Source: Datnioides undecimradiatus
Lineage: Eukaryota > Chordata > Actinopteri > Lobotiformes > Datnioididae
DNA: 64,000 nucleotides
NCBI GenBank assembly: GCA_008933995.1
Contig: WARS01000028.1
Location: 2,368,501 to 2,432,500 of the forward strand
Reading direction: 5' to 3'
Below are positions 1 through 17,988 of the stretch, one piece after another (position 1 is the first letter of the stretch; every line of letters begins with the position of its first letter). Below the pieces are notes generated by a model that was not told the origin of the DNA, searched no databases, and saw nothing but the letters and a program-made list of their open reading frames with translations. The translations under genes and the position numbers were made by a program.

Positions 1-7121
<7,121 letters not shown>

Positions 7122-7303
7122 CACACACTCACACACACTCACATACACACACTGTGTCGTACATGCTTGCAGACATGATCTTCACACATTTACGAGCGTC
7201 TCTGTCGTCCAGTTGGTCTAAAACCCTTTGTTTTCTGCTGACTCGGCCGCCGAGGAGCATGGGAAACTCATATTTAAAACTGTTTAATCTTTGTTCCCGC
7301 CAA

Positions 7304-7309
7304 AATAAA
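7304..7309 (+). promoter_or_regulatory. Candidate polyadenylation signal of rab21 (AATAAA)
   Basis: AATAAA lies 183 bases after the rab21 stop codon. Further AATAAA hexamers at 7415-7420 and 7694-7699 could give longer 3' UTRs. Which one is used cannot be told from sequence. Confidence 0.5.
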
Positions 7310-7497
7310 AGTAACGTGTGGTTTAAATGAGTGTGCTTTGACCTTCGCAGCGCTTTAACTTCCTGTCTGAGAGCGCATGACCGAGGCAGCTTCCCTCCGT
7401 CGACTCTCGGCTTTAATAAAATCAAACGGCCGCTCACACTTCAAACTTTTATTCTGTTGTTTTTGTTTTGTTTGTGGGCGGGAAACAAACCTCTGAT

Positions 7498-7540
<43 letters not shown>

Positions 7541-7805
7541 GGCAGTCATATTTATGGCAAAGCGCAAACGTGTCTCCTGACCTTTGAACCCGTGGGAGCA
7601 GCAGAGGAGACAGTTTGTGGTGAAGTGGCGCCGCCTGCTGGGCCAAAGTCAAACTGCAGGAAGACAAAACATCTGGAAACAACTTTGTAAGAGAATAAAA
7701 TGAAAATACTGCGAGTAACGTTTCTGACTCACGTCACTGAGGAACGGATTTAACTGATTCTCAGTTTGTGGCCTCAGTCTGCAGGATGTGTGAATCTCAC
7801 TAACC

Positions 7806-7847
7806 CCCGCGCGCGCGCACACGCACACGCACACACACACACACACT
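7806..7847. repeat. Alternating purine-pyrimidine tract, (CG)n passing into (CA)n
   Basis: About 40 bases of strict C-purine alternation beginning with CGCGCG. Such a tract is a classic candidate for left-handed (Z) DNA under negative supercoiling. It lies downstream of rab21, outside any coding exon. Confidence 0.8.
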
Positions 7848-8230
7848 CTCCTGGACAGAGAAATGTAAACTGTGCATGTTTGGTTTCTGTAAGAGGCTTC
7901 CTTTGTTTCTTTGTTTCTTTGTTTTCTCTCTGAAATGGTGAATAAACAAAGTGAACAGCGATTATTTAATAAGTTATACGATGGGATCTGTTCACGAGCG
8001 TCTCTGTGCTGCGCTGCTGCGCGTCCGTCTCACCGAGAAAAGAAAACCCGCGGCGACGGAACGGAAGGAAAGCGAACCGCTGTCGCTCGTCACGGAAAAA
8101 CAAATCTGGCACTTTGTGAAATGTGATTTTATAACCTGCTCGTGTCGACAAAGTGTTTTTGTAAAGATTAATAGAACAATTATAACGATTTACACAAGGC
8201 ATGCAGGTGTCGCACACGTTGTCGTTATTT

Positions 8231-8232
<2 letters not shown>

Positions 8233-8271
<39 letters not shown>
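8233..8271. repeat. (CA)n microsatellite
   Basis: Uninterrupted dinucleotide run in the spacer between rab21 and the first tetraspanin gene. Confidence 0.9.
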
Positions 8272-8273
<2 letters not shown>

Positions 8274-10446
8274 CGGGGACACGTTCCAGCTTCACGTGAC
8301 GGTGAAGTGAACGCGCTCCTGTCCGATGGGACTGACCACGCTCTCTGCCTTCAACCAGCAGTTCACAGGAACAGTGACGCTACAACACAAACTGACCCAG
8401 AATCAGTCTGAGCTCCTTCAGTCGACCGAGCTTCATGCTCAGACTCAGACCTGCAGTAAACTGTTTAAGTCCTCCATCAGAACTGTAACAACGTAATCAA
8501 TGAAACCAGGGCGGACACAGACGCGCTTTAATCCCAGCGAATGAGCAGGACAGTGACGTGTTCATCAAGATGTGTCGGAGAAACATTCAAGTGTAAAAAT
8601 ACCGGATCTCACAGAACGTTTTCAGTTAGCATGTTAGCGTGCTAACAGCCACAGATTAGCTGTAAACACAGTGGAGCTGGGGCTGATGGGAAATGGAGGC
8701 GCCGCAGCTTCAGAGTTCTGGTTCGAGGCCGCAGAGCGCCTCAGTCCGTCAACGTTTAGTTTACAAAACAAACGAGTAAACAAAATAAAGCAGGATCTTT
8801 GAACAGGGCGGTGACCCCTGACCACAGCCAATCAGGTGCCACACCTGAGGAGAGTCCAGCCTGTGTCTGATCCTGCAGAGGAAACCAACCAACCCCAGAC
8901 CCCATTTAAAAAACATCCCTTTTATTTGTTTTTGAGTAAAAACAAACTTTCCAAACTTTATTAAACTTCATCGAAGACAAAGCGTCGGTCAGCTGTTCCC
9001 TCCTGTAAATTCAGCAAATGTTTAAAGTCGTTTCTTTCTTTCTGTAAAACACGACGAGTCAGCTCGTCTCTGTGCTGCAGCTCTGAGACCAGTTATATCG
9101 CTCGTGTGGTCGGCGGCAGATCAGGTGTTCCTCAGCTGTTTGCTGCAGGTGTGACGACGCAGAGTCAGTTTGTTTGAAGGGTTTTATTAGTGATGGGGTC
9201 TACAGCACAGGGAGTCAGACAGAGGAGAAACGTCCCTTTTCTAGTTTGAACTGGCTGATTCAGACTGAACCTCACAGCCTCCGAACATCACAGTTTCAAA
9301 TGCGCCTCTGAAGCTTCGCCAACACAGTGCATAGTTTTCAGAGTAAGAGCCATCATTAGTTTCTGATTCTTCATTTGTGCAGTTGAACAGGGAAATGTGG
9401 CTTATGAAGGTCAAAGCTGCGATTAATGTCGACAGAAACAGAAAAGACCCAGTGAGACGTTCACTGACATGACAACAGGAAACACGTATATTTATATAAT
9501 GTTTAAAAAAATAATAATAATAATAGGCTTCTACAAAAGCAAATAACTCAAATTTAAAATGCTGCAGTTGCTGTGGCTCACTTCACTGCTCTGCAGAGCA
9601 AACAACGTCCGTGGCACTTCCGGTTTTTATTGATTAAAGGCCATTCGTTTTTTCTTTGCATTGTCTGAGCCCCACGACAGTAAGAACGACTCCTGCTCTA
9701 CACAGACGAGTTTCATCTGTAACGTGCAACAAGCGATCAGTGCTCTGTTGTTCTTTTGCAAAATGGGGAAAAAAGTCAGAGAGGACGTCGGCAAAGATTA
9801 TTTCTTATTTTTAAATCACCAGAAAAGGAAAAACTGTTTTACTAAAACAACTTTAAATGTTTTCTCTGAAGTTTGATTCTGATCAGTTTCTGCTTGAGAT
9901 TGTAAACTACAAATGAGATTCACGTCCTAAAAGTTTGACTTTTTACAGACACAAGATTAAACTAATAGTATACAATAAAATAAGGTGCCAAGTTTAGAGA
10001 CTAAACTCCCAAAAGTAAACGAGTTTATTTAAACATTTTGTAAAAATAAACAGTTAAGCTCAAAAAGATTCTTTCAGACAAAAATAAATTTAGAGATCAA
10101 TATTCTGACTCTAACCACAGATATCACCTGTAGTTTTCATGTATTTAAAAAGAAACTAGTACAAAGACTAAAAACTATTTCCAGGGAAACTTTTTCTAGT
10201 TGAATTTTTCTTTTTAAATTCAAAAATTTTTTCTTTTGACAAATTTTTTTAATCATAAAAAAGACAATGACAACATATTTGGAAAACGTTAAATACTCAC
10301 CCAGAAAAACAAGGAAAAGCCTTTACAGACACGCCCCTCTCTGACTGAACACAAATATACGAGCCATCAACAAGCCCCGCCCCCCCATCACCGTGTTGGC
10401 CAATCAGCTTCACCCTTCCAACCAGTTTCAGATGAGTGATGATGTT

Positions 10447-10452
10447 TTTATT
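10447..10452 (-). promoter_or_regulatory. Candidate polyadenylation signal of tetraspanin gene A (AATAAA on the minus strand)
   Basis: The plus strand reads TTTATT, 193 bases beyond the minus-strand stop codon at 10645. Alternative signals lie at 9626-9631 and 9183-9188 for a longer 3' UTR. Confidence 0.45.
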
Positions 10453-10644
10453 ACAGTTTGATCTCAGTGGAGCCGACAGTCGGGACTCGTCACAGTGACG
10501 TAAGGCACTTTGGACTCGCCGTCCTCTGACGGCGTGTGCTCGCCTCAAATTCAAAGTTAAACGAAGAAACAACAGAAACACGTCGACTTCCTGAAACTGT
10601 GCATCAACCTAACGACAGAGTGGAGAGGAGGTGGCGGCGTTCCT

Positions 10645-12220
10645 CTAGTACTGTGGAGGGTTTTTAAGCTCTTCGTATCTGGGAGGGGACGGGGCGAAGA
10701 CGGTGGGCACCGTCAGCAGGATGGTCGGTCGGTTGGGGTAACGGATCTGGTGGATCATGACGGAGGACAGAGCCATGCCCAGCAGCTGCAGGGAAACACA
10801 GGGGGTCAGTTTAAACTCATCACTGCAAAACAAGCTAACAGATTAGCTCACTAGACCCTTCGGTGGATCACGTGACCTTTGAAATGTATGTTACAGTGAA
10901 AATCTGAGACAGGCCCGTATTTCATGATCTGGTTGATCATATTGTTTTCTGATTGGCTCCCATTTGGGACTGGGCAGATCCAGTGAGTGTGTCAGCTGAT
11001 CAGTGTGTAAAATAAGAGTTAACACTCACCGCCAGGACAGCCAGGGTGAAGATGACACCGATCGTGATGTCAGCTATGAGCAGGATGTAGAAAGAGACTT
11101 CAGGGAAGCAGGGCTGAAGAGAGAAAGAGATAAGATGTCACTTCCTGTTTCGCGCGTGATGTCAGTTCATTTGTGTTCAGGTCGTTCAGACGTCCACTGA
11201 CCTTGGTGTAGACGGACTTCTGCACGACCTTCCGAGAGAGGAGACAAACGTCAGTGAGCTGCGTTCGAGAAAACAAAAGATGATGCGAAGTGTTGAGGGT
11301 TGTGAAACTCACCAAGTAGGAGACCGACTGACACTTTCCCTCCTCCTCCTCCTCCGGGCTGCACAGACAGGAGTCGGGGATGTTTTGCTCCCAGTCCTTG
11401 TAACTGAAGAAACCACAGCAGTGCAGCTAAACACCAGAGAAGAAGAAGAAGAGGTTAACATTCAATGAGACAAAGTGTAAGTGAGTAGAAACTGCAGTTA
11501 TCTGGAAACACGGAACAGTCTCATTGTGGATTCGTTTTTCAAGACGAACTGAGCTGCAGGAAGATGTGACGTCAGGGTTTAATCTGCAGATTCATCGACA
11601 ATGAAAACAACTTCTGTCCCCATTTCAGTGTTTAGGTTAGTTTGAAGACTGAAAACGGTGGATTACAGAACAGTGTACAACACACATTCAAGTGTCAACT
11701 AGGTAACAGTTTTATACCAACTGCAGTGGGATAGTTTTAGACTGATCGTTAAATTTAATGCAGACTGTTCAAATGAGCCATGACAGGAAGATAAGATAAG
11801 ATGTTTGCAGATTCATAAAAGTTTTGTTCCTGCTCAGATTATGGCTCATATGGATCTGCAGGCGAAAACAGGGACATTCATGTTTTACAGTCTAAACACA
11901 GACGTTCCTCAGGTCAGTGATCGTGTGGCTAGACGCGTTCATTTTCATTTAACGTGTCGGGCAAATGAAGAAGTGACACCAGAAAAAATCCCTCCAGGTC
12001 GTTTGCATCAGAATAAAATGATCTGCTTCCTCTTGGCCGAACGCCACCAACTGACTTTCTGCCCGGCGACACGCCAGCCAATCAGGCGGCCCGGGGCCAC
12101 ACCTGGCTGGAAACTCATCAGTCAACAATGAGCAAAGATTGACCTTCATGGCAACAAACGCCTCAACAAAAAGGTCCATTTAGCAGCTTTCAGTCACACC
12201 ATGAGCTTCATCTGCAGCTG

Positions 12221-12260
<40 letters not shown>

Positions 12261-15200
12261 CGTCTCACCTGTGCCTGGAGGTTGTTAGCCATTGTCTGCA
12301 CCTCGTCTGAAGCTTTGTCCAGAGGCAGCAACTCCTTGAACTTCTCCTCCAACACTCCCTCCACCTGCAAACAAACACACGCCGTCAGTTTATCAGAGAT
12401 TTAAAGTCACGACCCTCAAGATGTTCATGAGATGTTCACGATCAGCAGCTGTTTGATGTTGTTATACCCGCTGACACGTCTCTGTACGAGGTGCAATCAA
12501 TCAATCTGCTCCTGAACGCAGCACAGCAGCAGCTACCTATATCACATGATCATAATCAGGTGCTACAGGACGTCAGGTGCACATTAGTTACAAGCTTCAG
12601 CCTGAGCGTCAGAGCCTGATGGAGCTGATGTTTGTCTGCAGAGCAACCAGAAGAAGAAGAAGAGAAGCTGCAGAGTCCCAGAGGGAAGTGTCTGCGTCAG
12701 ATCAGGAGGACATGCTGCTCGTCTCCTCCCACATTCGCAGGGTTGTGCAACATGGATTCATCCCCCAGGGTCAGACTGTCAGTGGAGAGCTCTGCTGCAC
12801 CACTCTGAGGCGTCTGAGGGAGGAGACTCAGCACCAACCACCTGAACTGGGACAGGTGGAGCTCTGGTGTCTCCACAGTGACGGTGCAGCTGCAGAGTCT
12901 CTGCTCTGACACAGTGGAGGAGGTCCAGAGGACGTCACAGATGGAGCTGCACAAGGTCACAGAGCAGGACTTCCAGGGAGAGATCAGAGCGTGGCAGGAG
13001 CTCTGGGAGCAGAGCATCACTGCACAAGGTCACTACTCTGCACAAGGTCACTACTCTGCACAAGGTCACTACTCTGCAGGATGGCAGGCAGGGTTACAGT
13101 GGGGACGGTTTGATTGCACCCCGTACGTCAGTGTTTTTAACTGGATGTCACTGATCTCAGCTGCTCCGTTACCCGTTCAGTCTCCCATTGGCACAGGTCA
13201 CTGCTAATGCTAACGCTAACCCAAGAGTAGACTGCTGCTGCTTCACATTAAAAACCTTCTGCAGGCTTTTATTGTGAAACAGCCACAGGAAATGGTAGCC
13301 ATGAGTACAAACGGGGTCAGAGGGTCGTCACCTTGGGTCGGGCTATGGCGGCGGGGATTCCGGCACGGAGCATCAGCAGACTTCCGATGACCATACACAC
13401 CAGGAACTGTGGAGGACAGGAAGAGTCAATCAGCATGACTGCACGATGACGGGAGGTAAAGAAAAACCCACAATTGCATCAGAGCGGTGAGGTCAGAATG
13501 CTGAGATGAGTTTAAAAGTAAAAGGTTTCAGGGATTTTAACAGAAAGAGGAAGTTTCAGCTAATCAGACTGAAAGTGTGGCTTTCTTGACCGGTCAGCAG
13601 CTGTTTGCTTTTCGCTCAGCAGCCTCTGGATCGTCTGTGTGACGAAACTCTCTTATTTGATTTGGAAATACAGCCAGGCGCCCTCAGGCTTCGTCATCCT
13701 GTGGAGTCCGGCCGATCCCTGAACTCACCACAATCAGGCACCCTCTGTTCTCCTTGTGGGCGCCGTATGCTCCCAGGATGGCAATCACCATGGTGATGGA
13801 GCCCACGACATAGAGGACAATGAGGCCGGTGGTCCGACCCTCCAGCTGGAGGCAGAAGAGGTGATGAACACGTGAATAATCAGCTTTTCATCAGCGTTTC
13901 AGAAACATATTCAGAGTGTTTGATGCGTTTGTCCTTACGCCGTCTACGCCATTGACGTTGGTGAAGACCTGAGACAGCAGAGCGAGCCCGATGATGAGTC
14001 CACCGATGATCTGAGGAGCACACAGAAAACTGATCAAAGAAGAGTAAAAGCAGGAAGTGTTGCTTTACTTCGCCAAAATAAAAGCCCATCAAACCACCGT
14101 GAGTCACAAGAGAAAACGTTTTCTGTGAAGTAAGATTTAGTTTTATGTCTCTAAAACAAAGGGCAGGTGATAAACAAATCAACCTGTCGATGGTTTACTG
14201 GTCATTTTCATATCAATCAGTCACTTTTTAGGTTCAAACGAGAAATAAAAAGTCTGTTTGTTGAAGCTTTTTAATCTGATTTGATGTAGAAAATGAAAAC
14301 GCAGAGTGAAAACACGGCGCCGTCGGCCTGCTGTCCACTCTGACCCAGGTCCACTCGGGATCAGGTCCACTCGGGATCAGCCCGTTAGCAGCCGTCCGGC
14401 TCGTTTAATACACGACTTCTGTCCCCGGGTTAAACCGGAACTGCTTGAAGATGAAAGGCTTCAGGTGTTTCATCAAGACCTGTTTTCTATTACAGACAGA
14501 AGCATGAGAGACACCGGAGAAGCTGCGGTTCCCACTCAGATCCCCTGCAGCGCTGCTGTTCTGCAGCCAAACCGGTTTGAAATGATGTGAAACATTTAAA
14601 GGTCGATGTGTTTTCGGCCGAACGCGACCGCAGCAGGAAGTGAGAGGAAGAGTGGCGCTTTTCTGCTTCACCCCTTGCCTGCGCACTTTCTCCCACAGCC
14701 TGGAAACTAACTGCCAGTCTCCTGCGTCACAAATCCAGACCCGAGGCTCGAACCCTGAACCCTGCAACACCGAAACCCACTGAAGCTTCTGTGGCTGAAG
14801 GCCGTGCAGAACCAAACAGCTGCAAACCATTACACATAATTGTTCTGCACTGAGACCGCCTAACAAACAAAACAGAAACCAGAGCAGGCAAACAGCAGGG
14901 TGGATGAAAAGACGAAAACAAACGTGATGCTGCAGATGCTTCTCCTTCCTGACAGAAACACGAGTGAACAAGGCCCCGGTCAGTTACAAAGAGTCTGATG
15001 AAGAAGATGTAATGAAACGGCTGACTTATGTTCTTTGAAGAGCAGTCAGTCACGTTACAGATGATGACTGTGCACATTTTTCACACTTTTAAACGAACAC
15101 CGCATTAAAAACACATATTATACATTAAAAACGATGAAACTCTGCTTTTTAAATGTTGTATCTGGAACTTTAAATCAGGTTTTAACCGGTAAAGTTGTTT

Positions 15201-15443
15201 TGGTGAAGTCTGCAGCGCAGCCACACACAAACTTTACTGTGTTCTTGTTTTTCCGGCTCAGTTCGCGGATTAAAGTCATTCAGCTGAAGCCGACGGGCCC
15301 GACACGCACCGAGCGCTCCTACGCACTTTTTATTCCCGCACGGAGCGCGAGACGATCGCTCCGCGTTTCACGCGCCGACTCACCGCAAAGATGATGTTGA
15401 AGGCGGTGAAGATGCATTTGAGGCAGCCGTTGACTCCAGTCAT
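10645..15443 (-). CDS. tspan8: Tetraspanin (TSPAN8-like), tandem copy A
   Basis: Four-pass membrane protein expected to organise tetraspanin microdomains at the plasma membrane. Nine exons in transcript order: 15443-15384, 14010-13939, 13845-13729, 13406-13332, 12364-12269, 11426-11313, 11228-11202, 11113-11030, 10785-10645. All introns are phase 0 and the protein is 261 residues. The start MTGVNGCLKC matches the usual tetraspanin N-terminus. TM1 spans about residues 13-33, TM2 and TM3 lie in exons 3 and 4, and TM4 crosses exons 8-9. The large loop has CCG at 143-145, then PDSC, a further KC and the PC before TM4: six cysteines. The C-tail has PPRY (249-252), overlapping YEEL, and ends PPQY. 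Exon 7 is uncertain: an in-frame alternative acceptor would lengthen it from 27 to 57 bases. The TSPAN8 name rests on position next to ptprr; mammalian TSPAN8 lacks this tail, so the symbol is provisional. Confidence 0.93.
12223..12259. repeat. (TG)n microsatellite beside a tetraspanin splice donor
   Basis: On the transcribed (minus) strand this is (CA)n beginning about 9 bases inside the intron that follows exon 5 (donor at 12268). CA-rich intronic RNA next to a donor is a known hnRNP L binding context; an effect here is inference. Confidence 0.9.
12700..13080 (+). mobile_element. Broken mariner-type (Tc1/mariner superfamily) transposase fragment
   Basis: Two stretches in different frames resemble the C-terminal half of mariner transposases. 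The frame covering about 12700-12909 has FIPQGQTV, then a leucine/arginine-rich helix with RRLREE, then PEL and a degraded WCLHSDGA where active elements have a W-LHxDNA catalytic motif. The frame covering about 12900-13080 has VEEVQ, VTEQDFQ and W-ELW-QSI-AQGHY, matching the usual EDFQ...W..RW..C...G.YF ending. The region between, with the SPDLAPCDFF-type motif of the family, is missing, and the two halves are out of frame with each other, so this is a dead copy. Its last codons are triplicated as an 18-bp tandem repeat. It lies antisense inside an intron of tetraspanin gene A. The superfamily is recognised from memory of conserved motifs, without a search. Confidence 0.72.
13020..13076. repeat. 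18-bp tandem repeat, three copies
   Basis: The unit tgcacaaggtcactactc repeats about three times without change. It preserves frame and encodes AQGHYS, the last residues of the mariner-type relic, so it looks like a local slippage expansion of transposon sequence. Confidence 0.9.
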
Positions 15444-15651
15444 GTTTGCGGCGCAGTCAAACACAGGACAGACTCGGTGAAGTTGGGGTCGTGAATCCTC
15501 CGCGGCGGTGCGGCACAGTGCGGGAGGAGCGGCTGGGTGCGCTGGTTTTAGGTAACACAAGTGCAGATTGGGTTCCTGTAAATGACGTGGGGGAGGCGCC
15601 GCCAGCCGCGCAGATATGGACGCTTCCGGTGACTGTTCGCTGGGACGGACA

Positions 15652-15670
15652 GGGAGGGAGGGAGGGGGGG
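15652..15670 (+). promoter_or_regulatory. G-quadruplex motif upstream of tetraspanin gene A
   Basis: Four runs of at least three G separated by single A bases, the last run seven G long. It is about 210 bases upstream of the gene A start codon, in CpG-rich DNA. The motif meets the simple G3-loop rule; folding and function are not shown. Confidence 0.6.
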
Positions 15671-15974
15671 CTGATTACGGGAAGACGAGTGGAAAATTCC
15701 CATTGTTGCGTTGGGAGAAGCAGGTCACAGCCAGGACGGGCTGCCCGGCGCTGCACGGGCGGGCGGAGTTACGGCCAAACAAGAATCTCCTAAAAATCCA
15801 AATGTCGGAAATCTCAGACTCAAACCACCAGCACGACTAAAGAGCTGTTCCCGTACCTCATTAGTGACGTGCTGTCCTCTGCACTCCGTGACTGGTGCAG
15901 AGAGAGCAGCCAGAGCAGTCTGCAGCACAGGAAGCTGCTCAGAGATGAACAGTAACATGATGCCATCACACTCA

Positions 15975-16042
15975 GGGCTGTTCGCTCCTGGGGCTGTTCG
16001 CTCCTGGGGCTGTTCGCTCCTGGGGCTGTTCGCTCCTGGGGC
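15975..16042. repeat. 16-bp tandem repeat, about four copies
   Basis: The unit ggggctgttcgctcct repeats four times almost perfectly in the spacer between the tetraspanin genes. Confidence 0.9.
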
Positions 16043-16099
16043 TGTCTCTTTGTAGTGCTTACTGCGTCTGTTTGGTGTTGATTAGCGAGCGTCTGCGGC

Positions 16100-16520
16100 C
16101 TCGCTGTCCTTACTGTGCATCTCTCTTTGTTTGTGTCTCTTTGCAGCTGCTCACTGTGTTTGCGGACCTGTGGCCTGTTTATAATGCTGATTAGGTAACA
16201 CAGGTATGTTGCTTGGTTCTTTGTGCTGTTGTTGTGTCTTTGTGTCTGCGTTCTGTCTCTGTAGTTTTGCGTCTCTGTAGTTGTTTTGCGTCTCTTTGCA
16301 GTTGTGTAGCTGTGTTCTGTGTCTTTTGTGTGTCTGTCTGCTTTGAGCCTCTGCTGAGGTCGTTTGTGTCTGTTATCACTTTGCATCTCTTCCTGGTTGT
16401 TTGGTGTCTCTCTCTGTTCGCTTTGAGTCTTTATGCAGTTGTTGTATGTCGCTTTGTGTCCTCATCGTACTTATTTGTGGTTGTTTGTGTCTCTTTGTTG
16501 TTGTTTGTGCTCTGTTCAGT
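16100..16520. repeat. Degenerate minisatellite rich in TTTGTGTCTCT and GTTGTT words
   Basis: Many imperfect copies of a roughly 20-25-base G/T/C unit with words such as tttgtgtctctttg and cagttgt. The long frames open on both strands here follow from the skewed composition and are not genes. Confidence 0.7.
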
Positions 16521-17387
16521 GATCCCTCCCTGCTGGAGTGTCGCGTCTTCCTCCATGTTTTCTCTGAAGTAAATGCTCAGTAAGGGGACTGTGTTAAATC
16601 TGGTCTGAAGGGTAAATGTGGATGAAAATACCACAGCAGTTCTGTGGAAACCATCCAAGGTTTCTGTCCTGGCAGCGGGTCGTGAGTCACTGCAGAGGAA
16701 TGTGATTAAAGCTCTGAGCTCCGTTAAAGGAGACGAGCTGTTTGTAGCCGAGGTACAGGCGGCTCAGATGATCTGTGTCCCGGGTAAATACGAGCTGCTG
16801 ATGACATAACCTGGACTGGACTCATTACATTTCATTTATGTTGTTTGTGCAGTTTAAGGAGACTGAAGGTGACGGCACCGTGCCTCTCATGGCTTTAGAG
16901 CCCACACACACCTCTCTGACGTGGGTCTGAATCGCCTCATTGCTCTCCACAGATGCTGCAGTCGCTGTAAACGTTTCCACCTTTGATCGCAGGAACGCTC
17001 TGAACGCCTTCAGATGAGGACACACAAGTTGAAGTGACTTGTTATTCTGCTAACGTGCTCTTCATGACAAAGCTAACATAATGATGTTCACCATGGTTAT
17101 CATCTGTGGACACTGTGGTCACCGGTTTAGCATGTTAGCATGCTAATGTTTGCTGATTTGCAGTAAACGCAGAGTGCAGCTGAGACCGAGCGTCCCAAAG
17201 TGATGTGGAGGACTTGCTCTATAGATGCTTTTACTTGACCGTTAGCATTAGCATTTCTGACTGTTGCAGTTCAGACTATGTGAACAGTTACAACTGAAAT
17301 AACCAATCATCCGATTTACTGTGATCTCGCTAATGTTTGAGGCACCGAGGGACAGACCTCAGTCAGACACAGAACAACAGCTCAGGG

Positions 17388-17393
17388 TTTATT
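17388..17393 (-). promoter_or_regulatory. Candidate polyadenylation signal of tetraspanin gene B (AATAAA on the minus strand)
   Basis: Plus-strand TTTATT, 596 bases past the minus-strand stop codon at 17989. I saw no other AATAAA complement between it and the stop. Confidence 0.5.
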
Positions 17394-17988
17394 GTGTGAA
17401 AACACATCAGCTGACAAACAAAGAGAGCGAGTCCGCAGGTGATGGTGCTGTCGAATGAAAGAAGCGACTCCAGGACTGAACCTGAATGAAACTCTCAGTT
17501 TCTACAAGAGGAACTGAACAATCAGAAACAGCTCAGCTGCTGCAGGTTTGCTGTTCTTCCTCTGAGCGGATCTGTGTCATGGTTCAAACTGACTGAAGCA
17601 ACCTGGATGATCTCACCAGGTCTGGCCTAAACACAGTGTTGGGACGTAGTAGTCATGTGACCATGGTAGTAGTTGAGTAATTCCTGGACCTGTGGGCAGA
17701 GGGATGGAGGAGCGGGAACATGGCAGCTGTGAGAAGTTCATGCAGGATCCTGTTGGTGTTAGCACAGAAGTGACAACTGAAGCAGCTTCTCTGTGTCTTC
17801 AGACACAGCACATCATGTTTAGGTGGTGCTGTTCAGACAAACAGACGGCCTCTTTGAGAGGAAAATAAACTTAATGTAAGATCTTCATGCTGTGGAAGTG
17901 GACGTCACATGCAGTCGTCTTTACAGCTTCTTGGCTTCCCAAACATCAAGGTGCCATTCATGTTCTTCACGTTTGACGTGATGGCGGT

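Larger units (their letters stand above)
7122..10446. other. rab21 3' UTR and intergenic spacer to the convergent tetraspanin gene
   Basis: rab21 (+) and the first tetraspanin gene (-) converge here. Contents are three poly(A)-signal candidates for rab21, a (CA)n tract at 7501-7537, a mixed (CG)(CA) alternating tract at 7806-7847, a (CA)n tract at 8233-8271, and AT-rich DNA around 9480-10300. Reverse-strand AATAAA complements occur at 9183-9188 and 9626-9631. I see no further gene. Confidence 0.6.
12365..13331. other. Intron 4 of tetraspanin gene A, carrying a transposase relic
   Basis: The intron between exons 4 and 5 contains a mariner-type coding relic on the opposite strand and a short in-frame tandem repeat. 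The (TG)n tract at 12223-12259 is just outside it, beyond the donor of exon 5. Confidence 0.7.
15444..17387. other. Spacer between the two tetraspanin genes; upstream region of gene A
   Basis: Upstream of gene A (above 15443) the DNA is GC- and CpG-rich to about 15780 and carries a four-run G tract at 15652-15670, consistent with a promoter region. It is followed by a 16-bp tandem repeat (15975-16042) and a degenerate minisatellite (about 16100-16520). No gene was recognised. Confidence 0.6.

Noticed and set aside
14405..14971. 188-codon open frame on the minus strand in intron 1 of tetraspanin A
   Set aside because: It is the longest non-repeat frame outside the recognised exons, but it has no domain I recognise, no splice partners and is flanked by ordinary intron sequence.
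15820..16572. Frames of 119-188 codons on both strands around 15820-16572
   Set aside because: They follow the biased composition of a degenerate minisatellite and overlap each other antisense.
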